Shown one piece after another: positions 45,939 through 53,727 of a stretch of 64,000 bases of DNA. A program made the position numbers and the translations under genes. Within the stretch, counting starts at the first letter, position 1. Every line of letters begins with the position of its first letter. The stretch is from JAIVGV01 sp036389335 (GTDB lineage Bacteria; Acidobacteriota; Blastocatellia; Pyrinomonadales; Pyrinomonadaceae): contig DASVQC010000062.1 in the NCBI GenBank assembly GCA_036389335.1, positions 1 through 64,000 of the forward strand. Reading direction: 5' to 3'. The notes below the pieces were generated by a model. The model did no database searches, had not been told where the DNA came from, and worked only from the letters and a program-made list of their open reading frames with translations.

Positions 45939-46787
45939 TCAAGCCGCCGAAGACTTCTGCGTGTAGCCTTTGACGAGCCGGAGCTGCGCGCCCGCCTGCT
46001 GCTGCTGCGAGTCGGGCGCGCGGCTGTCGATCATGACGGCGACGGTGCGCGCCTCCGACGCCTCCTGCTCGGCGCGCGTCTGGCCGCCGCGGGCGAGCGC
46101 GTCGAGGGCGGCGGCGCGGCCCCACGTCTCGGCGAGCGCCTGCGCGGCGAGCTTCGTCGGCAGGTTGTAGCTCGTAAAGAGCTGCTCCGCCTCGGCGCGC
46201 GTGAAGGCGAGCGCCTGCTCCTCGATCACGCGCAGCGTCTGCTTCGAGCGCATCCGCCAGAGCGGCGCGGGCGGCAGCGTGCGCCCGATCAGGATCATGT
46301 GCGTCTCCGCCGGCAGCAGCGGCAGCAGCCGCGCGAAGAACGGCACCACCCACTCGGCATCATATACCAGATGCAGATCGTCGACGACAATGAGGAGCGG
46401 CTCGCTCGCTTCGAGCATCGTCATCTCGTAGACGAACGACTCGGCGACGAGCACGGCGTCGCGCTCGGACGCGCCCGCGCTCAGCAGCGCCAGCGTCTTG
46501 CGACCGAAGCCGGGGTGCTGCGCGCGCACCGCGGCGATGAGGTATTGCAGGAACGCCCGCATCTCGACTTCGGGCGCGTCCACCTTGTACCACGCGACGC
46601 GCCTCCCGCAGCGGCCCGCGAAGTCGAGCGTCAGGAGCGTCTTGCCCGCGCCCGTGCGACCGGCGATGACGGTCGAGTTGCAGCAGTCCATGCTCTCCTT
46701 GAGGACTTCGAGCAGGCGCGGGCGTGAGACGCGGGGCGCGTCGGGCGGCATCGTGATTTTGTCGAGGATCAAACTGATTCTTCTCAC
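45939..46787 (-). CDS. Short MalT-like ATPase without effector domain
   Basis: 282 residues from a GTG start, kept because the residues before the next ATG (LILDKITMPP) align with the conserved start of the MalT family. STAND ATPase: AGRTGAGKT at about 42-50, LLIVVDDLHLVYD (Walker B) and LIGRTLPP. The protein ends after the sensor region and carries no TPR, DNA-binding or output domain. It is about a quarter of the usual length. Either it works with the neighbouring full-length regulator by hetero-oligomerisation, or it is a relic of a truncated regulator. Confidence 0.85.
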   Translation of the reverse strand: MRRISLILDKITMPPDAPRVSRPRLLEVLKESMDCCNSTVIAGRTGAGKTLLTLDFAGRCGRRVAWYKVDAPEVEMRAFLQYLIAAVRAQHPGFGRKTLALLSAGASERDAVLVAESFVYEMTMLEASEPLLIVVDDLHLVYDAEWVVPFFARLLPLLPAETHMILIGRTLPPAPLWRMRSKQTLRVIEEQALAFTRAEAEQLFTSYNLPTKLAAQALAETWGRAAALDALARGGQTRAEQEASEARTVAVMIDSRAPDSQQQQAGAQLRLVKGYTQKSSAA

Positions 46788-47228
46788 TCTCTACGCTCGC
46801 GAGCGTTCCCGCTGACGGTCGTGCGCCGTGTGCCGGGGGCAAGCCGCAGCCGCGCGTGAGGGCTGTCGAGCCGAAGGCCCGTCGCACGTCCTGTCAAACC
46901 GGAGCCGGGTGGGCGCGTTCGACCCGCGCCGCCCGACTTCAGAGGCAGTGTGCGCCCCCGCCCTTGAGGAATTCTTGAGTATTGCGCGCCGCACCCGCGG
47001 GGCGTCGGCTGCCGGGCGCGGGGCGGGCCGCGCAAGTCGTTTGCCACCGCCGACTTAAGCCTGCCCGGGCGGGAACTTTCGCCCCCGGCGCATCGTCTAA
47101 AAGCAAGCCGCTTACAACTCTTTAGCAACACGCCGGGCCCCGCACTCTTTCGGTAACGACTGTCGCGTGGCGGTCGCCCGGTTCGGGGTCGGGTGCGATA
47201 GAAAGGCGTTCACCGCGGAGGCGCGAGT

Positions 47229-47311
47229 CGAACGACGAAGCAGGAACGAGGAACGATTAAGTTAAGAGCATTCCTCTTCAGTTCGTCGCTCATCGTTCAG
47301 ACTTCGTCTTT
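47229..47311. repeat. Palindromic repeat, family 2, copy 4, nested in family 1 flanks
   Basis: Arms AACGACGAAGCAGGAACGAG on the left, GTTCGTCGCTCATCGTTC on the right. It is framed by TTCACCGCGGAGGCGCGAG on the left and CTCCGCGCCCCCTGCGCGTC.. CGCGGCGAATC on the right, so the family-2 hairpin lies inside a family-1-like outer hairpin. The rest of the 697-base gap (46788-47484) holds no gene I can support; short open frames there are low-complexity. Confidence 0.75.
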
Positions 47312-47484
47312 CACCTCCGCGCCCCCTGCGCGTCTCTCTCTGCGCCCCCGCGGCGAATCTCCCTCACGCCGCCACTCAAGAAGATCGGGACGGGCCGCGA
47401 CTATGTGCGCGGGCTTCTTGGCAGCGGGGCGCTTTTCGTTCATGATGGCCGAAATTTTCCGGGCGGACGCCGAAGGAGCAGAGC

Positions 47485-49470
47485 ATGGCAGGGCAAAAAA
47501 TCGCGCCTTACGGATCGTGGGAGTCGCCGATCACGTCCGATCTCATCGTGCGGGGCTCGGTCGGGCTCACGCTGCCGATGGCCGACGGCGCGGACGTGTA
47601 CTGGACTGAGGTGCGCCCGCAGGAGGACGGGCGCAGCGTCGTCGTGAAACTCGAAGGCGGCGCGCGGCGCGACCTCGTGCCCCCGCCCTTCAACGCGCGC
47701 ACCCGCGTGCACGAGTACGGCGGCGGCGACTACGCCGTCCACCGCGGCGTGCTCTACTTCTCGAACTTCTCCGACCAGCGGCTCTACCGCGTCGCCCCCG
47801 CCGACCCCGCGCCCGTCGCGCTCACGCCGGAGTCGGGCTCGCAGTTGCGCTACGGCGACATGACTTTCGACGCGGCGCGCGAACGGCTCGTCGGCGTCCG
47901 CGAAGACCACGCCGCGGGCGGGCACGAGCCCGCGAACGCGCTCGTCGCCGTCCGGCTCGGCGCGGGCGCGCAAGGCGACCCCGGCGAAGTGCTGGCCGAG
48001 GGTTACGACTTCTATTCCTCGGCGCGCGTGAGCCCGGACGGGAGGCATCTCGCGTGGCTCGCGTGGCGTCACCCGAACATGCCGTGGGACGGGACGGAGC
48101 TGTGGGTCGGAGAGTTCGACGCCGCGGGCCAGATCGCGCGCTCGCGCCGCGTCGCGGGCGGCGCGGACGAGTCGATCTTCCAGCCCGAATGGTCGCCCGC
48201 GGGCGCGCTCCACTTCGTCTCGGATCGCAGCGGCTGGTGGAACATCTACCGCGCGTCGCCGGGCGGCGATCTCGCCGACGGGGAGAAGCGGATCGAGGTC
48301 GAAAACCTGTGCCCCCTCGAAGCCGAGTTCGGCGAGCCGCAGTGGGGCTTGGGCGTGGGCACTTACGCCTTCACGTCCGACCGGGAGATCGTCTGCGCCT
48401 TCCGCGAGCGCGGCGTCTCGCGCCTCGGCGTGTTGGACACGCGGGCGAAAAATTTGCGCCGCGTCGAGTCGTCTTACGAGGACATCACCTACGTGCGCGC
48501 GTCGGTCGAGACGAAACGCGCGGTCTTCCGCGCGGGCTCGCCCACGCTGGGCGCGTCCGTCGTCGAGTTCGATCCCGCGACCGGCGAGTTCAAGACCCTG
48601 CGCCGCTCAAGCGATCTAGAGCTAGACGAGGGCTACCTCTCCGCCGCGCAGGCCGTGGAGTTCCCGACCGAGAACGGGCTGACCGCGCACGCCTTCTACT
48701 ACCCGCCGCGCAACCGCGATTTCGCCGCGCCGGAGGGCGAGCGCCCGCCGCTCCTTGTCAAGAGCCACGGCGGGCCGACCGCCGCCGCCGTGACGACGCG
48801 CAACCTCAACATCCTCTACTGGACGAGCCGCGGCTTCGCCGTCCTCGACGTGAACTACGGCGGCTCGACCGGCTACGGGCGCGCCTACCGCGAGCGCCTG
48901 AAGGGGACGTGGGGGGTGGTGGACGTTGACGACTGCGTGAACGCGGCGCGCTACCTCGTCGGGCGCGGGCTGGCCGACGGCGAGCGCTGCGTCATCGACG
49001 GCGGGAGCGCGGGCGGCTACACGACGCTCGCCGCGCTCGTCTTCCGCAAGCAGTTCAAGGCGGGCGCGAGCCACTACGGCGTCTCAGACCTCGGCGCGCT
49101 CGTGCGCGACACGCACAAGTTCGAGTCGCGCTACCTCGACGGCCTGATCGCGCCCTACCCCGAGCGCGAAGACATTTATCGCGCGCGCTCGCCGATCAAC
49201 TTCACGGACGGGCTCTCGTGCCCCGTAATTTTCTTCCAAGGGCTAGAGGACAAGGTCGTGCCGCCGAATCAGGCGGAGATGATGGTCGAGGCCCTGCGCC
49301 GCAAAGGCTTGCCCGTCGCCTACGTCGCCTTCCCCGGCGAGCAGCACGGCTTCCGCCGCGCCGAGAACATCAAGCGCGCCCTCGACGGCGAACTCTACTT
49401 CTACTCGCGCGTCTTCGGCTTCGAGTTGGCGGGCGAGATCGAGCCCGTGCCCATCGAGAATCTGGATTAG
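47485..49470 (+). CDS. S9-family prolyl oligopeptidase-type peptidase
   Basis: 661 residues, cytoplasmic (no signal peptide). N-terminal beta-propeller (for example GGGDYAVHRGVLYFSNFSDQ, DMTFDAARERLVGVRED) followed by an alpha/beta-hydrolase domain with the nucleophile Ser508 in DGGSAGGYTTLA; the His comes near FPGEQHGFRRAENI and acidic LEDKVVPPNQAEMM. This family cleaves short peptides; probable role in degrading imported peptides. GGAG lies in front of the ATG. Downstream is a short tandem (CTGTTAGCGATTAG twice). Confidence 0.92.
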   Translation: MAGQKIAPYGSWESPITSDLIVRGSVGLTLPMADGADVYWTEVRPQEDGRSVVVKLEGGARRDLVPPPFNARTRVHEYGGGDYAVHRGVLYFSNFSDQRLYRVAPADPAPVALTPESGSQLRYGDMTFDAARERLVGVREDHAAGGHEPANALVAVRLGAGAQGDPGEVLAEGYDFYSSARVSPDGRHLAWLAWRHPNMPWDGTELWVGEFDAAGQIARSRRVAGGADESIFQPEWSPAGALHFVSDRSGWWNIYRASPGGDLADGEKRIEVENLCPLEAEFGEPQWGLGVGTYAFTSDREIVCAFRERGVSRLGVLDTRAKNLRRVESSYEDITYVRASVETKRAVFRAGSPTLGASVVEFDPATGEFKTLRRSSDLELDEGYLSAAQAVEFPTENGLTAHAFYYPPRNRDFAAPEGERPPLLVKSHGGPTAAAVTTRNLNILYWTSRGFAVLDVNYGGSTGYGRAYRERLKGTWGVVDVDDCVNAARYLVGRGLADGERCVIDGGSAGGYTTLAALVFRKQFKAGASHYGVSDLGALVRDTHKFESRYLDGLIAPYPEREDIYRARSPINFTDGLSCPVIFFQGLEDKVVPPNQAEMMVEALRRKGLPVAYVAFPGEQHGFRRAENIKRALDGELYFYSRVFGFELAGEIEPVPIENLD

Positions 49471-49541
49471 CTGTTAGCGATTAGCTGTTAGCGATTAGCC
49501 AAACCGAAATCTTGCCACAACACGCTTCTCGGAGACCCTCC

Positions 49542-50888
49542 ATGAAGAGATCGTCGTGCGCCCGTTTGCTCTGCTTGCTCTGCCTCGCCCTCGCCTTTCC
49601 CCTCCAACTATACGCGCAGGCGGCAGACCCCGCGCTCCTATCGGAGATCAACCGCATCAGGGCGGTCGATAACCACGCGCACGTGCCGAAGGTCGTCGCG
49701 GAGGGCGAGCGGGCCGACGAAGAGTTCGACGCGCTGCCGTGCCCGCCCGAGCCGGACGCCGTGGCGTTCGCGCGCGCGCTGCCGAGTAACCCCGAGTTCG
49801 TCGCCGCGTGGCGCGCGCTCTACGGCTACGATCACTCGGACATGGGCGAGGCGCACGTGCGCGAGCTGGTCGAGCGGAAGCGGCGCGTGAGGCGCGACGA
49901 GGGCGACCGCTACCCGGCGTGGGTCTTGGACAAGCTCGGCATCGACGTGATGCTCGCCAACCGCATCGCGATGGGGCGCGGCCTCGACGCGGCGCGCTTC
50001 CGCTGGGTCCCGTACGACGACGCGCTGCTGTTCCCGCTCGACAACGCGGGGCTCAAGCGCGTGAACGCGAACCGCGCCTACTTCTTCGCGCGCGAGGAGA
50101 ATCTGCTCCGCCGCTACCTCTCCGAGTCGCGCGCCGCGCGCCGCCCCGCGACGCTCGCGCAGTATTTATCGCTCGTCGTCACGCCGACGCTCGAACGCCA
50201 GCGCCGGGGCGGCGCGGTCGCCGTCAAGTTCGAGGCGGCGTACCTGCGCGCGCTCGACTTCGACGACGCCGCGCAGCCGGAAGCCGCGCGCGTCTACGCC
50301 CGGTACGCGCGCGGCGGCGAGCCGCCCGCCGCCGACTACAAGACGCTGCAAGATTTCCTCTTCCGCTACGTCGCGCGCGAGGCGGGGCGGCTCGGCCTAG
50401 CGATTCACATCCACACGGGCAACGGCTGCGGGAACTTTTTCGTCCTGCGCGGCAGCGACCCCGTCCTGCTCGAACCCGCGATCAACGATCCGACGCTGCG
50501 CAAAACGACCTTCGTGCTCGTCCACGGCGGAGAGCCCTTCACCGAGCAGGCGGCGTTCCTGCTCGGCAAGCCGAACGTCTACGCGGACTTCTCCGCGCAG
50601 ACCTTCCTCTTCTCGCCGCGCGTGCTCTCGGACACGCTGCGCTACTGGCTGACGCTCTACCCGGACAAAGTCCTGTTCGGCACGGACCTCTTCCCCGGCT
50701 CGCCCGAGATCGACTGGGAGGAGTACGGCTGGCAGACGACGACGACCGCGCGCCACGCCCTCGCCATCGCCCTCACCGGCATGGTGCGCGACGAAGAGAT
50801 CACGCGCGAGCGCGCCGCGGAGATCGCGCGGCTGGTGATGAGGGAGAACGCGCTGAAGCTCTACGGACTCGAAGGGGCGAGGAAGTGA
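49542..50888 (+). CDS. Secreted amidohydrolase-family protein
   Basis: 448 residues from ATG 49542 with GGAG eight bases upstream. A signal peptide (RLLCLLCLALAFPLQLYAQA) precedes the metal-dependent hydrolase fold: HAH (VDNHAHVPK), a later His (VLVHGGEPF) and Asp (FGTDLFPGSPEI) as expected of amidohydrolase-related enzymes. Substrate is not readable. It follows the S9 gene after a short tandem repeat, and the next 370 bases are a palindromic repeat region. Confidence 0.85.
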   Translation: MKRSSCARLLCLLCLALAFPLQLYAQAADPALLSEINRIRAVDNHAHVPKVVAEGERADEEFDALPCPPEPDAVAFARALPSNPEFVAAWRALYGYDHSDMGEAHVRELVERKRRVRRDEGDRYPAWVLDKLGIDVMLANRIAMGRGLDAARFRWVPYDDALLFPLDNAGLKRVNANRAYFFAREENLLRRYLSESRAARRPATLAQYLSLVVTPTLERQRRGGAVAVKFEAAYLRALDFDDAAQPEAARVYARYARGGEPPAADYKTLQDFLFRYVAREAGRLGLAIHIHTGNGCGNFFVLRGSDPVLLEPAINDPTLRKTTFVLVHGGEPFTEQAAFLLGKPNVYADFSAQTFLFSPRVLSDTLRYWLTLYPDKVLFGTDLFPGSPEIDWEEYGWQTTTTARHALAIALTGMVRDEEITRERAAEIARLVMRENALKLYGLEGARK

Positions 50889-50904
50889 AGATTCGATCCT
50901 TGCA

Positions 50905-51180
50905 GCCCGCGCGGGCGGGCGACAGAGGGTGGCCGCGGGCGTCAGCCCGCGGACATGGCTCGTTTCATTTAACGAGAGCCCCTGAGAGGGGCGACAGAGA
51001 GCAGCCCACGGCGCGAGCCGTGGGAATAGAGCCGCGTAAAAGATGAGAGCCCCCGAAAGGGGCGACAGAAGATCGCGATCTTCTGTCGCCCCTTTCGGGG
51101 GCTCTCGGCGAATCAAACCCGCGACTTCCACGGGCTGACGCCCGCGGCTACTCTCTTTCGCCCCTCGCGGGGCCGTCGAT
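50905..51180. repeat. Nested palindromic repeat block (family 3)
   Basis: Contains GCCGCGGGCGTCAGCCCGC (left) and its relative CCACGGGCTGACGCCCGCGG (right), plus several copies of GAGAGCCCC-GAAAGGGG-CGACAGA. Core is the exact 62-base palindrome listed next. No gene is seen between 50889 and 51259. Confidence 0.85.
51045..51106. repeat. Exact 62-bp palindrome
   Basis: 31 bases at 51045-51075 are exactly complementary to 51076-51106 with no loop. It contains CCCCCGAAAGGGGCGACAGA on the left arm. Confidence 0.95.
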
Positions 51181-51259
51181 CTATTTCGTCATCGGCGTCG
51201 CGGCTGCCGATCCATTTCGTGGCCGGCGTCGCCTTCACCGCGCCTTCAATTGACTGTCT

Positions 51260-53335
51260 TCACGCGCCGCCCTTCAGGTGCTTGTCGAGCCAGTCGAGGA
51301 CGGTCTCGTGCCAGAAGCGCGAGTTCTGCGGCTTGAGAATCCAGTGGCCCTCGTCGGGGAAGACGACGAGCTTGGATTCGACGCCGCGCTTCTGCAGGGC
51401 GGTGTAGAGTTGCAAACTCTGATCGACGGGCACGCGGAAGTCGATCTCGCCCTGCGTGACGAGCGTCGGCGTGTCGAAGTTCTTGACGAACCTGTTCGGC
51501 GACCACCTCTCGTAAAGCTCCGGGTTGTCCCACGGCGTGCCCTTGAACTCCCACTCGGGGAACCACAATTCCTCGGTCACGCCGTACATGCTCGCGAGGT
51601 TGTAGACGCCCGCGTGCGTGACGAAGACGCGGAAGTGCGCGCGGCGGTCGTTGTTGTGGCCGAGCAGCCAGTCGATCATGTAGCCGCCGTAGCTGGCCCC
51701 CGCCGCGCCGATGCGCTCGCGATCCACGTTGTAGTTGGCAAGGACGTGCGCGACGCCGTTCATGATGTCGTCAACCACCTTGCCGCCCCAGTCGCCGGAG
51801 ATTTCGTTGGTGAACTGCTGCCCGTAGCCGGTCGAGCCGCGCGGGTTCGGCATGAAGACGGCGTAGCCCTGCGAGACGTAAATCTGCGGGTTCCAGCGGA
51901 AGCTCCACGCGTCGCCCCACGCCCCCTGCGGCCCGCCGTGGATGAGGACGACGAGCGGGACTTTCGCGCCGCTCGCGGAGTAGTTCTGCGGCTTGAAGAA
52001 CCAGCCCGAGACCTTCGCGTTCGCGCCGCCCGTCCACGTCAGCTCCTCTGCGGGCGGCAGGTAGAAGCCCGCGAGGAAGGCGTCGTTCTCCTTCGTCACG
52101 CGCGTGACGCCCGCCGCCCCGCCGGCCACACTCGTCGGCGAGGCGAGGCGCGCGGCGTAAATCTCGGTCGGCATCGTCGCCGACGAGCGCGAGAAGACGA
52201 GCGTCTTGCCGTCCGCCGAGACGTTCAAGCTGTCGTTCTCGCCCTCGATCAATTTCGCGGCCCGACCGTCGGCGAGCGAGACGGCGTAGACGGGCGCGCG
52301 GCCTCGCTCGCCCGAAGTGAAGTAGATGTGCCTGCCGTCCGCCGAGAAGGTGAAGCTATCGACGTAGTTGTCGAAGTTGCTCAAAAGCTCGCGCGAGCGG
52401 TTCTGCTGGCGGTCGTAGAGCATCAGCCGCCAGCGGTCGCTCTCGAACCCGGCGGTCTGTTGCGAGCGGTAGGCGATGTAGCGGCCGTCCGGAGAGTACT
52501 GCGGCGACTGATCCGAGCCCTTGTTGTCGCCCGTGATGCGCCGCGCCTCGCCGCCCGCGACCGGGACGACGAAGATGTCGTTGTTCGTCGAGGTCGCGCC
52601 CACCTTGTCGGTGTTGCGCGCAAACGCCAGCTCCTTCGAGTCGGGCGAGAAGGCGTAGTCGGTGGGGCCGCCCAGAGAGAACGGCGGGGCGTCGTAGTCG
52701 CCCGGCGTCAAGTCGCGCGCCGCGCCGCCCGCCGCCGGGACGATCAGGACGTGCGTGCGCTTGTTGCCCTTCCACGCCGTCCAGTGGCGGTAGAGCAGCG
52801 AGCCCTCGACGACGTGCGCCTTGACCTTGTTGGCCTCGGCCTGCTCGTCGCGCTGCTTGTTGCAGGCGTCGTCGGCGCAGTCGGGGTAGACGTCGGAGAC
52901 GAAGGCGAGCCAGCGACCGTCGGGCGAGACGACCGGATCGCCCGCGCCGGTCGAGACGTTCGTGACCTGCCTGTCCTGGCCCGTGCCGACTTCGAGCGCG
53001 TGGAGTTGATCGCCCGTCACGTAGTAGATCGTCTTGCCGTCGGGCGACCAGCGGGGCGTCGACGCCGACGCCGCGCCGCTCGTCAACTGCTTCGGCTGCC
53101 CGCCTTCGACCGCGACGAGGTAGAGCTGCGTGCGGCTGCGGTTCGCCTCCACGTCGGGGACGGCGACTTGGTAAGCGATCCAGCGACCGTCGGGCGAGAG
53201 CTGCGGGTCGCCGACGCGGCGCACTTTGAGCAGATCGCCGACGGTGAGCGGCTGCTTGGCCGTCTGCGCATGGATCGACGCAGCCGCGCAGACGGCGAGC
53301 GCGAGCGCGAACAGAGGGGTGAGCGAACGTCTCAT
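51260..53335 (-). CDS. S9-family dipeptidyl/acylaminoacyl-type peptidase, secreted
   Basis: 691 residues with a signal peptide (RRSLTPLFALALAVCAAASIHA). A WD40/TolB-like propeller (PQLSPDGRWIAYQV, STPRWSPDGKTIYYVTG, SPQYSPDGRYIAYRSQ) is followed by the catalytic domain with Ser548 in GAAGASYGGYM, then DFRVPVDQSLQLY and FPDEGHWILKPQNS for the acid and base. Exported enzyme of this type typically removes N-terminal dipeptides. It converges with the repeat block and amidohydrolase gene. Confidence 0.92.
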   Translation of the reverse strand: MRRSLTPLFALALAVCAAASIHAQTAKQPLTVGDLLKVRRVGDPQLSPDGRWIAYQVAVPDVEANRSRTQLYLVAVEGGQPKQLTSGAASASTPRWSPDGKTIYYVTGDQLHALEVGTGQDRQVTNVSTGAGDPVVSPDGRWLAFVSDVYPDCADDACNKQRDEQAEANKVKAHVVEGSLLYRHWTAWKGNKRTHVLIVPAAGGAARDLTPGDYDAPPFSLGGPTDYAFSPDSKELAFARNTDKVGATSTNNDIFVVPVAGGEARRITGDNKGSDQSPQYSPDGRYIAYRSQQTAGFESDRWRLMLYDRQQNRSRELLSNFDNYVDSFTFSADGRHIYFTSGERGRAPVYAVSLADGRAAKLIEGENDSLNVSADGKTLVFSRSSATMPTEIYAARLASPTSVAGGAAGVTRVTKENDAFLAGFYLPPAEELTWTGGANAKVSGWFFKPQNYSASGAKVPLVVLIHGGPQGAWGDAWSFRWNPQIYVSQGYAVFMPNPRGSTGYGQQFTNEISGDWGGKVVDDIMNGVAHVLANYNVDRERIGAAGASYGGYMIDWLLGHNNDRRAHFRVFVTHAGVYNLASMYGVTEELWFPEWEFKGTPWDNPELYERWSPNRFVKNFDTPTLVTQGEIDFRVPVDQSLQLYTALQKRGVESKLVVFPDEGHWILKPQNSRFWHETVLDWLDKHLKGGA

Positions 53336-53438
53336 GGAAGCCTCCTCGGGTGACGCATCTGAATTGTGCTTGGGAGATGAACGGTCGTGAGGGAATTTAA
53401 CACAGAACCCGCGCCGGCGGAGAGCCGCGGACGAGGGC

Positions 53439-53520
53439 CGAATGACGAATGACGGGTGCGGGATGACGAATGAAAGACGTCTGTTTTAATTCACCATCCC
53501 GCACCCGTCATTCGTCGTCC
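53439..53520. repeat. Palindromic repeat, family 2, copy 5
   Basis: Left arm CGAATGACGAATGACGGGTG..., right arm CCCGCACCCGTCATTCGTCG, with a 20-base loop containing GAAAGACGTCTG. It is followed at 53522-53566 by a family-1-like half. The gap 53336-53727 contains no gene I can support. Confidence 0.85.
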
Positions 53521-53727
53521 TACTCTCCGCGCCCCCTCCGCGCCCCTCGTGCCTGCGCGGCGAATCCGCCCCGCGCCGCACTCAGGATCGCGCCGACTCT
53601 ACCCGCGGCGGTTTCGTCTTGACGCTCGCCCGCGCGGCTACGATAATCGCGCCCGAAGGTTAAAGCAGTCGCCCCCCGACGACGGCATCCTCCTCGGCGT
53701 CGAAATTCTTTCTCAAGGGCTTTTCCG

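Noticed and set aside
46784..47131. A 115-codon minus-strand frame in the gap before the S9 gene
   Set aside because: Arg/Pro/Gly low-complexity, no ribosome site and no family resemblance.
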